A stretch of DNA of 64,000 nucleotides from Xanthomonas sp. SI (GTDB lineage: Bacteria; Pseudomonadota; Gammaproteobacteria; Xanthomonadales; Xanthomonadaceae). This document shows positions 1 through 8,148 of this stretch, piece by piece. The DNA is taken from assembly GCF_014236855.1 (NCBI RefSeq), contig NZ_CP051261.1, positions 2,852,001 through 2,916,000 on the forward strand. Direction: 5' to 3'. The first letter of the stretch is position 1; each line of letters opens with the position of its first letter. Under the pieces are notes generated by a model, which saw only the letters and a program-made list of their open reading frames with translations, had not been told where the DNA came from and ran no database searches. A program made the position numbers and the translations under genes.

Positions 1-32
1 GCACGGACAATTTGTTCATGTGCATTGTTTCC

Positions 33-1430
33 TTAGCCCGCGCGGGCCAGCAGCGGTTTGGCGCGACGGCGTTCGCGGGCGGGGGCGATATCCAGTTGTT
101 CACGGTACTTGGCCACGGTGCGCCTGGCCACGTTCACGCCCTGGCGCGACAGCAGGCCGGCGATCGCCTCGTCGGCCAGCGGCCGCCCGGACGGCTCGGA
201 TTCGATCAGGCGCCGCACCATCGCGCGCACCGCCTGTCCCGAAACCGCGGCGCCTTCCAGGCGTACGGCGAAGAAATGCTTCAGTTCGAAGGTACCACGC
301 GGCGTCTGCAGGTACTTGCCGGTGGTGATGCGCGACACGGTGGATTCGTGCATGCCGATCGCGTCGGCCACTTCCTTCAGGGTCAGCGGCGCCATCGCTT
401 CCTCGCCCCTGACCAGGAACGCGGCCTGGCGTTCGACGATGGTGCGGGTGGTGCGCAGCAGGGTCTCGTAGCGCATCGACAGGCCGCGGGTCAGCCAACG
501 CGCCTCCTGCAGCATCTCGCGCAACGGCGCCGCCGCCTCGCCGGCCTCGGCCAGGGCGCGCTCGTGCATCGGATTGACGGTGACGCGGTGGGTGGTGGCC
601 GGGTTCAGTGCCACCCGCCAGGTGCCGTCGCTGTGCCAGGCGACCACGTCCGGGATCACGTGGCCCAGGTTCTCCGGCAGCAGGCTGTCGCCGGGGCGCG
701 GCTGCAGCGACAGGATCAGCCGCACCGCTTCGCGCACGTCGTCGGCTTCGGCGTCCAGAAGGCGCGCCAGCAGCGGGTAATCGTGGCTGGCGAGCAGGTT
801 CAGATCGCCGGCAAGGACGCGTGCGGCCAGATGGCGGCCGGCGACGCGGCCGGGCAGGGCGGCCAGCTGCACGCTCAGGCATTCGCGCAGGTCGCAGGCG
901 GCCAAGCCGGCGGGGTCGCCGTGCAGCAGCCGCTGGCGGATCGCTTCCACCTGCGCGGCGGAGCGGTCGAAGCGCGCGCAGGCGAGCAGGGTCAGCGTGT
1001 CCAGCGCGCCGTCGAGGTAGCCGGCATCGTCGCTGTGCTCCAGCCAGAACGCGGCCACTTCCAGGTCGCGCTCGTCCAGTTCCAGCGCCAGGCGCTGCAG
1101 CACGCGCAGCTGCGGATCGGTGGACTCGCCGGCGGCGATGCGTTGCATGCGGTCGTCTTCGCCCTCGCTCCAGCCGGCGGCGGAGATGTCCCACATCGAG
1201 GATTCGGGCAACTCGTCGAACGCGGCGGTTTCCAGTGTGTCGTCGTGGTTTACCACCGGCTCGAGCACGCCTTCCGGCTCTTCCAGTTCCAGCAACGGAT
1301 TGGTTTCCAGCGCGCGCCGGATTTCCATTTCCAATTGCATCCCGTCCAGTTGCAGCAGCCGGATCGACTGCAGCAATTGCGGGGTCAGGTGGAGTTGCTG
1401 GCCAAGCTGGGCGGAGACGGTCGGCTTCAT
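33..1430 (-). CDS. rpoN: RNA polymerase sigma-54 factor (RpoN)
   Basis: This alternative sigma factor directs RNA polymerase to -24/-12 promoters and needs an AAA+ enhancer-binding activator. The 465-residue product starts with the Gln/Leu-rich activator-interacting region (MKPTVSAQLGQQLHLTPQ) and has an acidic stretch around residues 45-100. A helix-turn-helix (KEVADAIGMHESTVSRI) precedes the C-terminal RpoN box ARRTVAKYREQL at about residues 435-446. The ATG at 1430 was chosen over upstream in-frame codons because the product then begins at the conserved N-terminus, with GAGGAAG just upstream. Xanthomonas carries two rpoN copies; the flagellar-linked one (rpoN2) is known to control motility, and the location here fits that copy. 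A sigma-54-like site lies upstream at 1475-1490. Confidence 0.97.
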   Translation of the reverse strand: MKPTVSAQLGQQLHLTPQLLQSIRLLQLDGMQLEMEIRRALETNPLLELEEPEGVLEPVVNHDDTLETAAFDELPESSMWDISAAGWSEGEDDRMQRIAAGESTDPQLRVLQRLALELDERDLEVAAFWLEHSDDAGYLDGALDTLTLLACARFDRSAAQVEAIRQRLLHGDPAGLAACDLRECLSVQLAALPGRVAGRHLAARVLAGDLNLLASHDYPLLARLLDAEADDVREAVRLILSLQPRPGDSLLPENLGHVIPDVVAWHSDGTWRVALNPATTHRVTVNPMHERALAEAGEAAAPLREMLQEARWLTRGLSMRYETLLRTTRTIVERQAAFLVRGEEAMAPLTLKEVADAIGMHESTVSRITTGKYLQTPRGTFELKHFFAVRLEGAAVSGQAVRAMVRRLIESEPSGRPLADEAIAGLLSRQGVNVARRTVAKYREQLDIAPARERRRAKPLLARAG

Positions 1431-1474
1431 GCGAACTTCCTCGGTTTGGCGCCAACCCTCTGGCGCCCGTGGAA

Positions 1475-1490
1475 TGCATAGTGCTTGCCA
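1475..1490 (-). promoter_or_regulatory. weak sigma-54-like site before rpoN
   Basis: On the minus strand the sequence is TGGCAAG-CACT-ATGCA, against the consensus TGGCACG-N4-TTGCW. The GG and GC dinucleotides are present at correct spacing, with one mismatch in each half. It lies about 45 bases upstream of the rpoN ATG and could allow autoregulation. It is weaker than the four sites in the flagellar operons and may be chance. Confidence 0.25.
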
Positions 1491-1702
1491 CCTGACGGTA
1501 ACAGAATCAGGGCGTTCCTGAGCGGGGTAGTCAAATTCCCGACAGCATGTGGGGAAAATCCCTACATCGGCGTAGGGGGCGCCGGTCGATCGGCGCTGCA
1601 GAGTCAACGCTGGCGGGCTTCGACGGTTTCACGGCGGCAGCTGAGCGGTTAAGGCAAGCCGCATGCCAGTGCGGTGCGTCGGGAACCCGTTCCCGGCTGC
1701 GC

Positions 1703-2335
1703 TCAGATCAGTTCGTTCTGGTGGCGCGCGGCCAGCAGGACCAGATCGTTGGCGCGACGGCAGCCCAGCGATTCCATCATTCGTGCGCGGTGGGTCTCCA
1801 CCGTCTTGACGCTGATCCCCAGGTCCGAGGCGATTTCCTTGTTGCTCTGGCCGCGGCCGATCTGGCGCAGGATCTCGCGCTGCCGCGGCGACAGCGCGGC
1901 GACGCCGACCGGGCGTTCGCGGCCCAGCATCGGCGCGATCATCTTCGACGAGATCTGCGGGCTCAGGAACACCTGGTTGAGGCTGGCTGCGCGCAGCGCC
2001 AGTTCCAGTTCCAGCGGCGCCGCATCCTTGACCACGAAGCCGGTGGCGCCGCGGTCCAGCGCGTCGCGCACATGCACCGGGTCGTCGTGCATCGACATCA
2101 TCACCACGCGGGTCTTGGGCGAGGTGTGCAGCACGTCGGTCAGGGCGTCCAGGCCACTGCGCCCGGGCAGCGACAGGTCCATCAGCACCAGATCGGGGCG
2201 GTGCAGGCTGGCCAGGTCCACCGCTTCCTGTGCGTTGCTCGCCTCGGCGATCACGTCGATGTCCGCGAACGTCTGCAACAGCCGGCTCAGGCCGGCACGG
2301 ACCAGGGTGTGATCGTCGACGATGATGACTCGCAC
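1703..2335 (-). CDS. NarL/FixJ (LuxR)-family response regulator
   Basis: This is a two-component response regulator and DNA-binding transcription factor of 210 residues. It has an N-terminal receiver domain (VDDH acid pair, phospho-acceptor Asp53 in LVLMDLSLPG, Lys in FVVKDAAP) and a C-terminal LuxR-type helix-turn-helix at about residues 145-200 (LSPRQREILRQIGRGQSNKEIA). The start is a GTG at 2335. It reads in the same direction as rpoN but is separated from it by about 270 bases, which show no gene. Such regulators usually pair with HisKA_3 kinases; one is encoded at 23446-25545, but a partnership is only inference. The target genes cannot be told from the sequence. Confidence 0.92.
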   Translation of the reverse strand: MRVIIVDDHTLVRAGLSRLLQTFADIDVIAEASNAQEAVDLASLHRPDLVLMDLSLPGRSGLDALTDVLHTSPKTRVVMMSMHDDPVHVRDALDRGATGFVVKDAAPLELELALRAASLNQVFLSPQISSKMIAPMLGRERPVGVAALSPRQREILRQIGRGQSNKEIASDLGISVKTVETHRARMMESLGCRRANDLVLLAARHQNELI

Positions 2336-2429
2336 AGTGGGAAGATCTCTCTACTCTAGTACCGCACCTTAGCCGAGCGCGCCGTCGCCGCCAACCACGC
2401 GGTTCCGCGGCGGGGCGGCCGCGGGCGAT

Positions 2430-3008
2430 TCAGCGCGCGCGCCGGCTGTCGGCGATCTGCCGCCGGTGCAGGCGGAACAGGTGCCGTTCCAGGGCCTCTT
2501 CCAGGCCTGGCGGCTGTGTCTCGAATCGTAGCCAGAGATAGAAACCACCGCCAGCGGCGGCTTCGGCCAGTACCTGGACCGGCAGTTCCAGGTGATCAGG
2601 GAGCCAGTCCGAGGGCTGCAGGCGCAGCAAGCCGGCCGCGCCCGGCAGCGCGCCCGAGCGCGATCCCAGTTCCAATCTCAGGCCGCGGCGCGACCAGCGC
2701 ACGGGGCGCAGCGGCAGGCCTTCCTCGTGCTGCCGGGCCAGGCGGCCGAGCAGCACCAGCATCAGGTCGAGCTTGGCGTCCATGCGCTGCAGTTGCAGCG
2801 GCTGGTCGCTGCGCTCTTCGCCGCCGTCCTCGCTGCGCAGGTCTTCGACCTGGGCCAGGCCGCGCAGCAGGGCTTCGCCGGCGCCGAAGCGGCCGATGCC
2901 GTTGCCCAGCTTGAAGTCGGCCGGCAACGCCAGTTCGCAGCTGAGGGTGTCGTGGAACAGCTCGGCTTCGGCAGGGTGGTGTACGGCGCCGTCGGACGCG
3001 CTGTTCAT
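2430..3008 (-). CDS. PilZ-domain protein of the flagellar locus
   Basis: This 192-residue soluble protein is encoded last in the fliD-fliS-fliT-like unit, sharing an ATGA overlap with the preceding gene. Its central part (RPVRWSRRGLRLELG) fits the second PilZ motif (D/N-x-S-x-x-G), but the acidic first position is Arg and I see no clear RxxxR motif before it. Direct c-di-GMP binding is therefore doubtful. Xanthomonas campestris has several PilZ proteins, one of them in the flagellar region and needed for motility and virulence; this looks like its counterpart. The likely role is modulating flagellar assembly or motor output through protein contacts. The PilZ assignment rests on context and a single partial motif. 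Confidence 0.7.
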   Translation of the reverse strand: MNSASDGAVHHPAEAELFHDTLSCELALPADFKLGNGIGRFGAGEALLRGLAQVEDLRSEDGGEERSDQPLQLQRMDAKLDLMLVLLGRLARQHEEGLPLRPVRWSRRGLRLELGSRSGALPGAAGLLRLQPSDWLPDHLELPVQVLAEAAAGGGFYLWLRFETQPPGLEEALERHLFRLHRRQIADSRRAR

Positions 3009-3307
3009 CTCAGCGATCCGGCCTGCGAATAGGCGCGCGCGGCATTGTTGGACAGGCGGTTGGCGCGCAGCCAGTTGCCGGCCTCGTCGCGCGCCTGCAG
3101 CATCTGCGCGATCACCGCTTGCTGCAGTTTCAGCAGCGAGCCGATGCCTTCGCGCGAGACGTCATTGCCGGCCTGCTGCAGGTATTCGCGCAGGTGCTGG
3201 TCGTGCTCGGCGACCATGCGCTCGGCCAGCGCGTGGTCGTCGCCCTGCAGCACCAGCTGCAACTGCTGCAGTTCGGCGTGCAGCGCTTCGATGCTGACCG
3301 CGATCAT
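3005..3307 (-). CDS. FliT-like flagellar chaperone, small coiled-coil protein
   Basis: This 100-residue, mostly helical protein is rich in Gln, Leu and charged residues. It lies directly after fliS with an ATGA overlap at 3304-3307, and its own stop overlaps the PilZ start in the same way, so all are translationally coupled. In this position gammaproteobacteria usually encode FliT, the export chaperone for the FliD cap that also tunes the flagellar regulator. Sequence similarity to enteric FliT is too weak to see by eye, so the assignment rests on position, size and predicted helicity. A longer upstream extension exists in frame but lies inside fliS and was rejected. Confidence 0.6.
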   Translation of the reverse strand: MIAVSIEALHAELQQLQLVLQGDDHALAERMVAEHDQHLREYLQQAGNDVSREGIGSLLKLQQAVIAQMLQARDEAGNWLRANRLSNNAARAYSQAGSLR

Positions 3308-3723
3308 ACGGCGGCGACCGCGGCGAGTTCGCGTTGCTGGACGGGAATGGCGTTCCACGCCGCATCGATCTCGCTGAGCAGTTCCAGCGATTCGACCAGC
3401 GCGCTGTCGTCGTTGTGCAGGTTGGCTTCGGTGAGCCGGTGCATCACGTAGTCGTACAGCGCCGAGAGATTGTTGGCGATCTCGCCGCCAGCTTCGTGGT
3501 CCAGCGAGCCGTTGAGGTGGCCGACGATGGCGCAGGCCTCGCCTATCGCCTTGCCCTTGCGCGCCTGGTCGCCCTGCGCCAGGCAAGCCTGGGCCTGGCG
3601 GATGCGCTGGCACGCGCCGGCGAACAGCAGCGCCACCAGCTTGTGCGGATCGGCATCGGTGATGCTGGTGGACACGCTCATCTTGCGGTATTGCTCGGCG
3701 TATTGGCGACTGGAACCGTGCAT
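3304..3723 (-). CDS. fliS: Flagellar export chaperone FliS
   Basis: FliS is the cytoplasmic chaperone that binds the C-terminus of flagellin and prevents polymerisation before export. The 139-residue product has the family's features: YAEQYRKMSV near the start, the DPHKLVALLFAGA segment, and GHLNGSLDHEAGGEIANNL leading to LYDYVMHRL. It sits about 170 bases downstream of fliD, and its stop overlaps the next start (ATGA). The gap between fliS and fliD (3724-3892) shows no clear promoter. Confidence 0.96.
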   Translation of the reverse strand: MHGSSRQYAEQYRKMSVSTSITDADPHKLVALLFAGACQRIRQAQACLAQGDQARKGKAIGEACAIVGHLNGSLDHEAGGEIANNLSALYDYVMHRLTEANLHNDDSALVESLELLSEIDAAWNAIPVQQRELAAVAAV

Positions 3724-3892
3724 GGAAAACTCCCTCGGGTGGCCTGGTGCCGCGCTGCCGCGCCGGACGGCGAAGGCGCCGCGGCGGCGGTACGTGCTGC
3801 CAGTCCGGAATGACTGTCGATGCTAAAGATATCGGCCGCTGCCCGGTCGGACTTGAGCGCCGGCAGCGTCTTTCATTCCGATGCCGTTGCCG

Positions 3893-5227
3893 CTACGAAG
3901 AGAACTGCTGGGAGAGGCTTTGGCTGATCGTCTGCATCTTCGCGACGATGGTGTCCATCGCGGTGAACCTGGCGGTGTAGTTGGTGGTCAGCGTGTCCAT
4001 CCGCTTGTCCAGGTCGCTGAGCTGGTCGGTCAGGTCGGTGATGTGCTTGTTGAGCGTGGCGGTGCGCTGGGTGATGGTGCCGCTGGTGACGTCGAGATTG
4101 CTGTTCAGCAGCGTGGTCACACCGGCGGTGAAGCTACCGTCGGTGCCGAACATCGCCTTGGCCGAGGCCGGGTCGCTGGCGATGGCGCTGTCGAACTTGG
4201 CGCTGTCGAAGCTCATCGTCCCGTTCTTGTCGATGGTCACTCCCATCGCCTTTAGATCCACGGTGTTGTCGCTGACCTGCTTGCGCAGCGACTGCTGCAG
4301 CCCGCGCACCATCGAGTCGCCGGTCAGCGCCGAGGCCTTCTTGTTGGTTGCGTCGTAGGCGCTGGAGGACTTCAGCAAGGTGTTGGCGGTGTTGTAGGCG
4401 GTCACGAACGCGGTGAGGTTCGCCTTCAGGCTGCTGCTGTCGTTGGCGATGCTCAGGCTGTACTTGGTGCCTTCCGCGGCCTTGGTCAGGTTCAAGGTGA
4501 CGCCGGGCACGAGGTCGGCGATCGCATTGCTGCTGGAAGTGCGCTCGAAGCCGTCCACGCGCACGACCGCATCGGCCGCGGCCACGGTCTGGGTCAGGCC
4601 GCCGCTGCTGCCGCTGCTGTAGGTCAGCGCGGCGAGTCCGCCGTTGCCGCCGGCACTGGTGATGGTCAGCGCGCCCTTGGTGCCGGAATCGACCGCGTTG
4701 AGCACCAGGTGGTCGCCATCGTCGGCGCTGACCACGCTGGCGGTCACGCCGCTACCGCCGGCTGCCTTGTTGATCGCGGCGGCGATGTCGCTGAGCTTGC
4801 TGTTTTCGGCAACGGTGACGTTCAGCGTCTTGTCGCCATAGCCGATCGTCAAGGTGCCGTCGCCGACCACCGCGTCGTCGGCATAGGCGGCCGAGGTCAG
4901 CTTCTGCCGTTCGGCCAGCTTCACCACTTCCACGCTGTAGTTGCCGGCGGTGGCGCTCTCGGTGACGCTGGCGGTATAGCCGGCGCCGTCGGCGACGGTG
5001 GCCTTGACCGCGCTCTTGTCGGCGCTCTTGGCGATCGCGTTCATTGCGGTCTGCAGGTTGGACAGCGCCCCCTTGATCGTGCTCAGCGCCGAAAGTTGGG
5101 CGCTGGACGCGGTGCCGTCGGCGTTGATCCGGTTTTCCTGCGGTGCGCGCTGGGCGGCGACCAAGGTTTTGACGACTGCGGCGACGTCCATGCCGGAACC
5201 GACGGAAGACAGCGATGAAGTAGCCAT
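3893..5227 (-). CDS. fliD: Flagellar hook-associated protein 2 (filament cap FliD)
   Basis: FliD forms the cap at the tip of the growing filament and folds exported flagellin into place. The 444-residue protein has the N-terminal FliD_N region (SSVGSGMDVAAVVKTLVAAQ), a Ser/Thr/Ala-rich variable middle, and the C-terminal FliD_C coiled-coil region ending SQSLSQQFSS. The length is typical for the family. The gene heads a unit with fliS, the fliT-like gene and the PilZ gene. A sigma-54-type promoter lies about 110 bases upstream, between fliD and the fliC terminator. Confidence 0.97.
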   Translation of the reverse strand: MATSSLSSVGSGMDVAAVVKTLVAAQRAPQENRINADGTASSAQLSALSTIKGALSNLQTAMNAIAKSADKSAVKATVADGAGYTASVTESATAGNYSVEVVKLAERQKLTSAAYADDAVVGDGTLTIGYGDKTLNVTVAENSKLSDIAAAINKAAGGSGVTASVVSADDGDHLVLNAVDSGTKGALTITSAGGNGGLAALTYSSGSSGGLTQTVAAADAVVRVDGFERTSSSNAIADLVPGVTLNLTKAAEGTKYSLSIANDSSSLKANLTAFVTAYNTANTLLKSSSAYDATNKKASALTGDSMVRGLQQSLRKQVSDNTVDLKAMGVTIDKNGTMSFDSAKFDSAIASDPASAKAMFGTDGSFTAGVTTLLNSNLDVTSGTITQRTATLNKHITDLTDQLSDLDKRMDTLTTNYTARFTAMDTIVAKMQTISQSLSQQFSS

Positions 5228-5337
5228 GGGTGGGCTTCCTTACGATAGCGGGCACGGAGGCCAGCGGTAGATAGGGGTATCGGCGGCGGACGACAGTTCT
5301 TGAGGCCGCGCACGCGTCGGCGATGCCCGGGAGGTCA

Positions 5338-5352
5338 TGCAAATCCTGTGCC
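5338..5352 (-). promoter_or_regulatory. sigma-54 promoter of fliD
   Basis: On the minus strand the site reads GGCACA-GGAT-TTGCA, matching the -24 (GGCAC) and -12 (TTGCA) elements at exact spacing. It lies between fliC and fliD in the fliD direction, which implies a leader of about 100 bases. It suggests RpoN and FleQ-type control of the cap operon. Confidence 0.75.
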
Positions 5353-5369
5353 TGCGGGCGGCCAGACGC

Positions 5370-5399
5370 AAAAAAGCCCCTCCTTGCGGAGGGGCTTTT
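5370..5399 (-). terminator. Rho-independent terminator of fliC
   Basis: A stem of GCCCCTCC (5376-5383) pairs with GGAGGGGC (5388-5395) around the loop TTGC. Read on the minus strand, the hairpin is followed by a run of six U residues (A-tract 5370-5375). It ends the fliC transcript and separates it from fliD. Confidence 0.9.
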
Positions 5400-5424
5400 G
5401 GTCTTGCCGGTGTCGAGCGGGCTG

Positions 5425-6609
5425 TTACTGCAGCAGGCTCAGCACGTTCTGCGGGACCGACTTGGCCTGCGCCAGCATCGCGGTACCGGCCTGCTGCAGG
5501 ATCTGCGTGCGGGTCAGTTCGGCGGTTTCCTTGGCGTAGTCGGTGTCGCGGATGCGGCTACGCGAGGCCGACAGGTTCTCCGAGGTGGAGCTCAGGTTGG
5601 CGATGGTGGAGGTGAAGCGGTTCTGCACCGCACCCATGTCGGCGCGCGAGGAGTTGACCGCGGTCAGCGCCTTGTCGACGATTTCCAGGGCCTTCTGCGC
5701 ACCGGAGAAGGTGGAGATGTCCAGGTCCTCCAGGGTGCTGGTGGTGCCGGCGACGGCGGTGGCCGAGGTGGCGATGCCTGCGCTGCTGAAGGTGACGCCG
5801 GTGGCGCCGGTGGCCGAGCCTGCGGTGAAGGAGAAGTCCTTGCCGGCCTTCAGCGATTCCAGCTTCAGTGCGCCGGTGGTGCTGTCGACCGAGGCATAGA
5901 CGCCGGTCTGGTCCAGCTTGTCGTTGATCGCGGCGGCGATCTTCTTGGAGATGTCGCTGCCGGTGTCGCCGACGGCGACGGCGACCGAGGCGATGCTGGC
6001 GCCGTTGACCGACATGCCGGAGAAGCTGCCGCTGGCGGTCGCGGTGCCGGAAGCCAGGGCAGCCGAGCCGGTCTGGGTGGCGGCGAAACCGGCCTTGCCC
6101 AGCGAATCGACGTTGGCGTCGACGATGCTGTTGATGCCGATGGTCTGGCCGGCATCGGCGCCGACCTGGAACAGCGCGCCGGAGAACGAGCCGTCCAGCA
6201 GCTTGGTGCCGTTGAAGCTGGTCTGGTTGGCGACGCGGTCGATTTCCGAGGTCAGCTGCTTGACTTCCGAGTTCAGCGCCTCGCGGTCGGTGGCGGAGTT
6301 GGTGGCGTTGGCCGACTGCACCGACAGCTCGCGGATACGCTGCAGGTTGTTGCCGATTTCAACCATCGAGCCTTCAGCGGTCTGCGCCAGCGAGATGCCG
6401 TCGTTGGCGTTGCGCGAGGCGACGTCCAGGCCGCGGATCTGGGTGGTGAAGCGCTCGGAGATCGCCAGACCGGCGGCGTCGTCCTTGGCGCTGTTGATGC
6501 GCAGGCCGGAGGACAGACGCTGAATCGTCGTCGCCATGCTCGCGCTGGTGCTGTTGAGATTACGCTGAGCGTTCAGCGACATTACGTTGGTGTTGATTAC
6601 CTGTGCCAT
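5425..6609 (-). CDS. fliC: Flagellin FliC
   Basis: Flagellin is the filament subunit, exported and assembled under the FliD cap. The 394-residue protein has the conserved N-terminal D0/D1 helices ([37 protein letters not shown]), a low-complexity Ala/Gly/Ser/Thr variable centre, and the C-terminal helix ending NVLSLLQ. The conserved N-terminal segment overlaps the region recognised as flg22 in plants. The ATG at 6609 was chosen because it gives the universal flagellin N-terminus and has GAGGAGA just upstream; the longer frame is not supported. A single flagellin gene is present, with its own sigma-28 promoter and terminator. Confidence 0.98.
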   Translation of the reverse strand: MAQVINTNVMSLNAQRNLNSTSASMATTIQRLSSGLRINSAKDDAAGLAISERFTTQIRGLDVASRNANDGISLAQTAEGSMVEIGNNLQRIRELSVQSANATNSATDREALNSEVKQLTSEIDRVANQTSFNGTKLLDGSFSGALFQVGADAGQTIGINSIVDANVDSLGKAGFAATQTGSAALASGTATASGSFSGMSVNGASIASVAVAVGDTGSDISKKIAAAINDKLDQTGVYASVDSTTGALKLESLKAGKDFSFTAGSATGATGVTFSSAGIATSATAVAGTTSTLEDLDISTFSGAQKALEIVDKALTAVNSSRADMGAVQNRFTSTIANLSSTSENLSASRSRIRDTDYAKETAELTRTQILQQAGTAMLAQAKSVPQNVLSLLQ

Positions 6610-6705
6610 TTTGATATCTCCTCTAAGCGATTTATCCGGCAACCCATCGGTGCCTGGAGCCTCCGCAGGGGGGCCATCAATTGGCCGTTGCCGCTGCTGA
6701 GATAA

Positions 6706-6732
6706 ATAACGGCGCGATGTCAACAACCTTTA
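6706..6732 (-). promoter_or_regulatory. sigma-28 (FliA) promoter of fliC
   Basis: On the minus strand TAAAGGTT (6725-6732) is separated by exactly 11 bases from GCCGTTAT (6706-6713), close to the sigma-28 consensus TAAAGTTT-N11-GCCGATAA. It lies about 97 bases upstream of the flagellin start, which fits flagellin as a late FliA-dependent gene. Confidence 0.85.
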
Positions 6733-6885
6733 GCGATTCGCTGCGGAAATTATCGCGATGCGGCGAACCGGGAGCCTGTGGCACGCGCGGCGAAGAGCTT
6801 GTTTCGGCCGCGCTTTGCCAAACTTTAGCGGTCCGTTGATGACGTTTCCAAGACCCGGCAGCGATGACGAACTCGGTATAACGGC

Positions 6886-6916
6886 AAAAGCCCGGAGGCA
6901 TCGCCGCGCTCCGGGC
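6886..6916 (-). terminator. Rho-independent terminator after flgL
   Basis: GCCCGGA (6890-6896) pairs with TCCGGGC (6910-6916) around a 13-base loop. On the minus strand it is followed by four U residues. It lies just beyond the flgL stop and closes the long flagellar operon before the fliC promoter. Confidence 0.75.
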
Positions 6917-6942
6917 CTTCGCTTATAGAGTGGAGTCGGGAT

Positions 6943-8148
6943 TCAGCGGATCATGTTGAACAGCGACATCGACTGCATCTGGGTGAAGATGGTCTGCGCC
7001 GACTTGAGCGCGGCCTGTTCCAGCTGGTACTGGCCGATCGCATCGGCGTAGTCCAGGTCGCGCAGCGAGGACAGGGTGGTCTTCAGCGTCACTTCGTTGG
7101 ATTCGCGCAGTTCGGCGGCGCTGTCGAGCGCGGCCAGCTGCGCGCCGCCGGCGGCGCGCGCATCGATCATCTTCGCCGAGGCCTGGCTGATGTCGCGCAT
7201 CGACGACTGCAAGGTGTTCTGCATCGCCGCCTTGTCGGTGGCGGTGAGCGGGTCCGAGTTCAGCACGTTGACCAGATCGGTGATGGTGGAGAACACGTCC
7301 TTGTTGGTGGAGGCGCCGATCTGGAAGCTGTCGCCGACCGCCGGCGCGCCGTCCAGGCGCATCTTCAGGCCGCCGAAGCTGAGCGTCTCGCCGGCGGCAT
7401 AGGTGCCGGTGGTGACCACGGTGCCGGTGCCGTCGCGCACTTCGTAGGCGTCGGTGGCGGTGAAGGCGACGCTGTAGCTGCCGCCGTTCCAGCCGCCGGC
7501 GCCGGAGTCGCGGCTGTAGTCCAGCAGCAGCCCGGTGCCGGTGTTGGTGCTGGCCGCATGCGCATCGACGGTGCCGTCGCCGGTGCGGATGCGCATGAAG
7601 ATCTCGCTGCCGGGCAGGGCATCGGCGACCTGGGTGTCGGCCGCCACCTCCACGCTGCGCTGGGTCTGGTCGCCGCTGTAGACCACGCTGCCGTTGACCA
7701 CCGCGAACGGCGCCTTGTCGTCGGCGGCACCGGCGAACAGGTAGCGGCCGCTGCCGTCGGTGCTGTTGGACAGGCTGAGCAGGCTGGCGTGCAAGGACTT
7801 GAGTTCGGAGGCGATCGCCTTGCGGTTGTCGGTGGTCAACGCCGAGCTGTTGGCTTGCACGGTCAATTCGTTGACCCGCGCCATCAGGTCGCCGGCCTGC
7901 GACAGCGCGTTCTCCTGCAGGCCCAGGCGGTTCTGCACGTTGTTGGCGTTCTGGCCGAAACGCTCCAGCTCCGCTACAGCGCGGTCCAGGTTGACCGCGG
8001 TGCCGGAGGCGACCGGGTCGTCGGCGGCGGTGACCAGGCGCTGGCCGGTCGCCAGCTGCTGTTCCAGATGCGAGATCTTGGCCTGCTTGCCTAGCATGTT
8101 GTTGACCGACTGGCTGAACATCATGCCGGTGGAAATACGGTTGCTCAT
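6943..8148 (-). CDS. flgL: Flagellar hook-filament junction protein FlgL (HAP3)
   Basis: FlgL forms the second junction ring between hook and filament. The 401-residue product has the flagellin-like N-terminus (MSNRISTGMMFSQSVNNML; LATGQRLVTAADDPVASGTA) and the C-terminal helix RDLDYADAIGQYQLEQAALK followed by MSLFNMIR. The start overlaps the flgK stop (ATGA at 8145-8148), as expected for coupled junction proteins. It is the last gene of the flgG-to-flgL run and is followed by a terminator. Confidence 0.97.
   Translation of the reverse strand: MSNRISTGMMFSQSVNNMLGKQAKISHLEQQLATGQRLVTAADDPVASGTAVNLDRAVAELERFGQNANNVQNRLGLQENALSQAGDLMARVNELTVQANSSALTTDNRKAIASELKSLHASLLSLSNSTDGSGRYLFAGAADDKAPFAVVNGSVVYSGDQTQRSVEVAADTQVADALPGSEIFMRIRTGDGTVDAHAASTNTGTGLLLDYSRDSGAGGWNGGSYSVAFTATDAYEVRDGTGTVVTTGTYAAGETLSFGGLKMRLDGAPAVGDSFQIGASTNKDVFSTITDLVNVLNSDPLTATDKAAMQNTLQSSMRDISQASAKMIDARAAGGAQLAALDSAAELRESNEVTLKTTLSSLRDLDYADAIGQYQLEQAALKSAQTIFTQMQSMSLFNMIR

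Noticed and set aside
5228..5424. Possible small gene between fliC and fliD
   Set aside because: The gap is fully used by the fliC terminator and the fliD sigma-54 promoter and leader.
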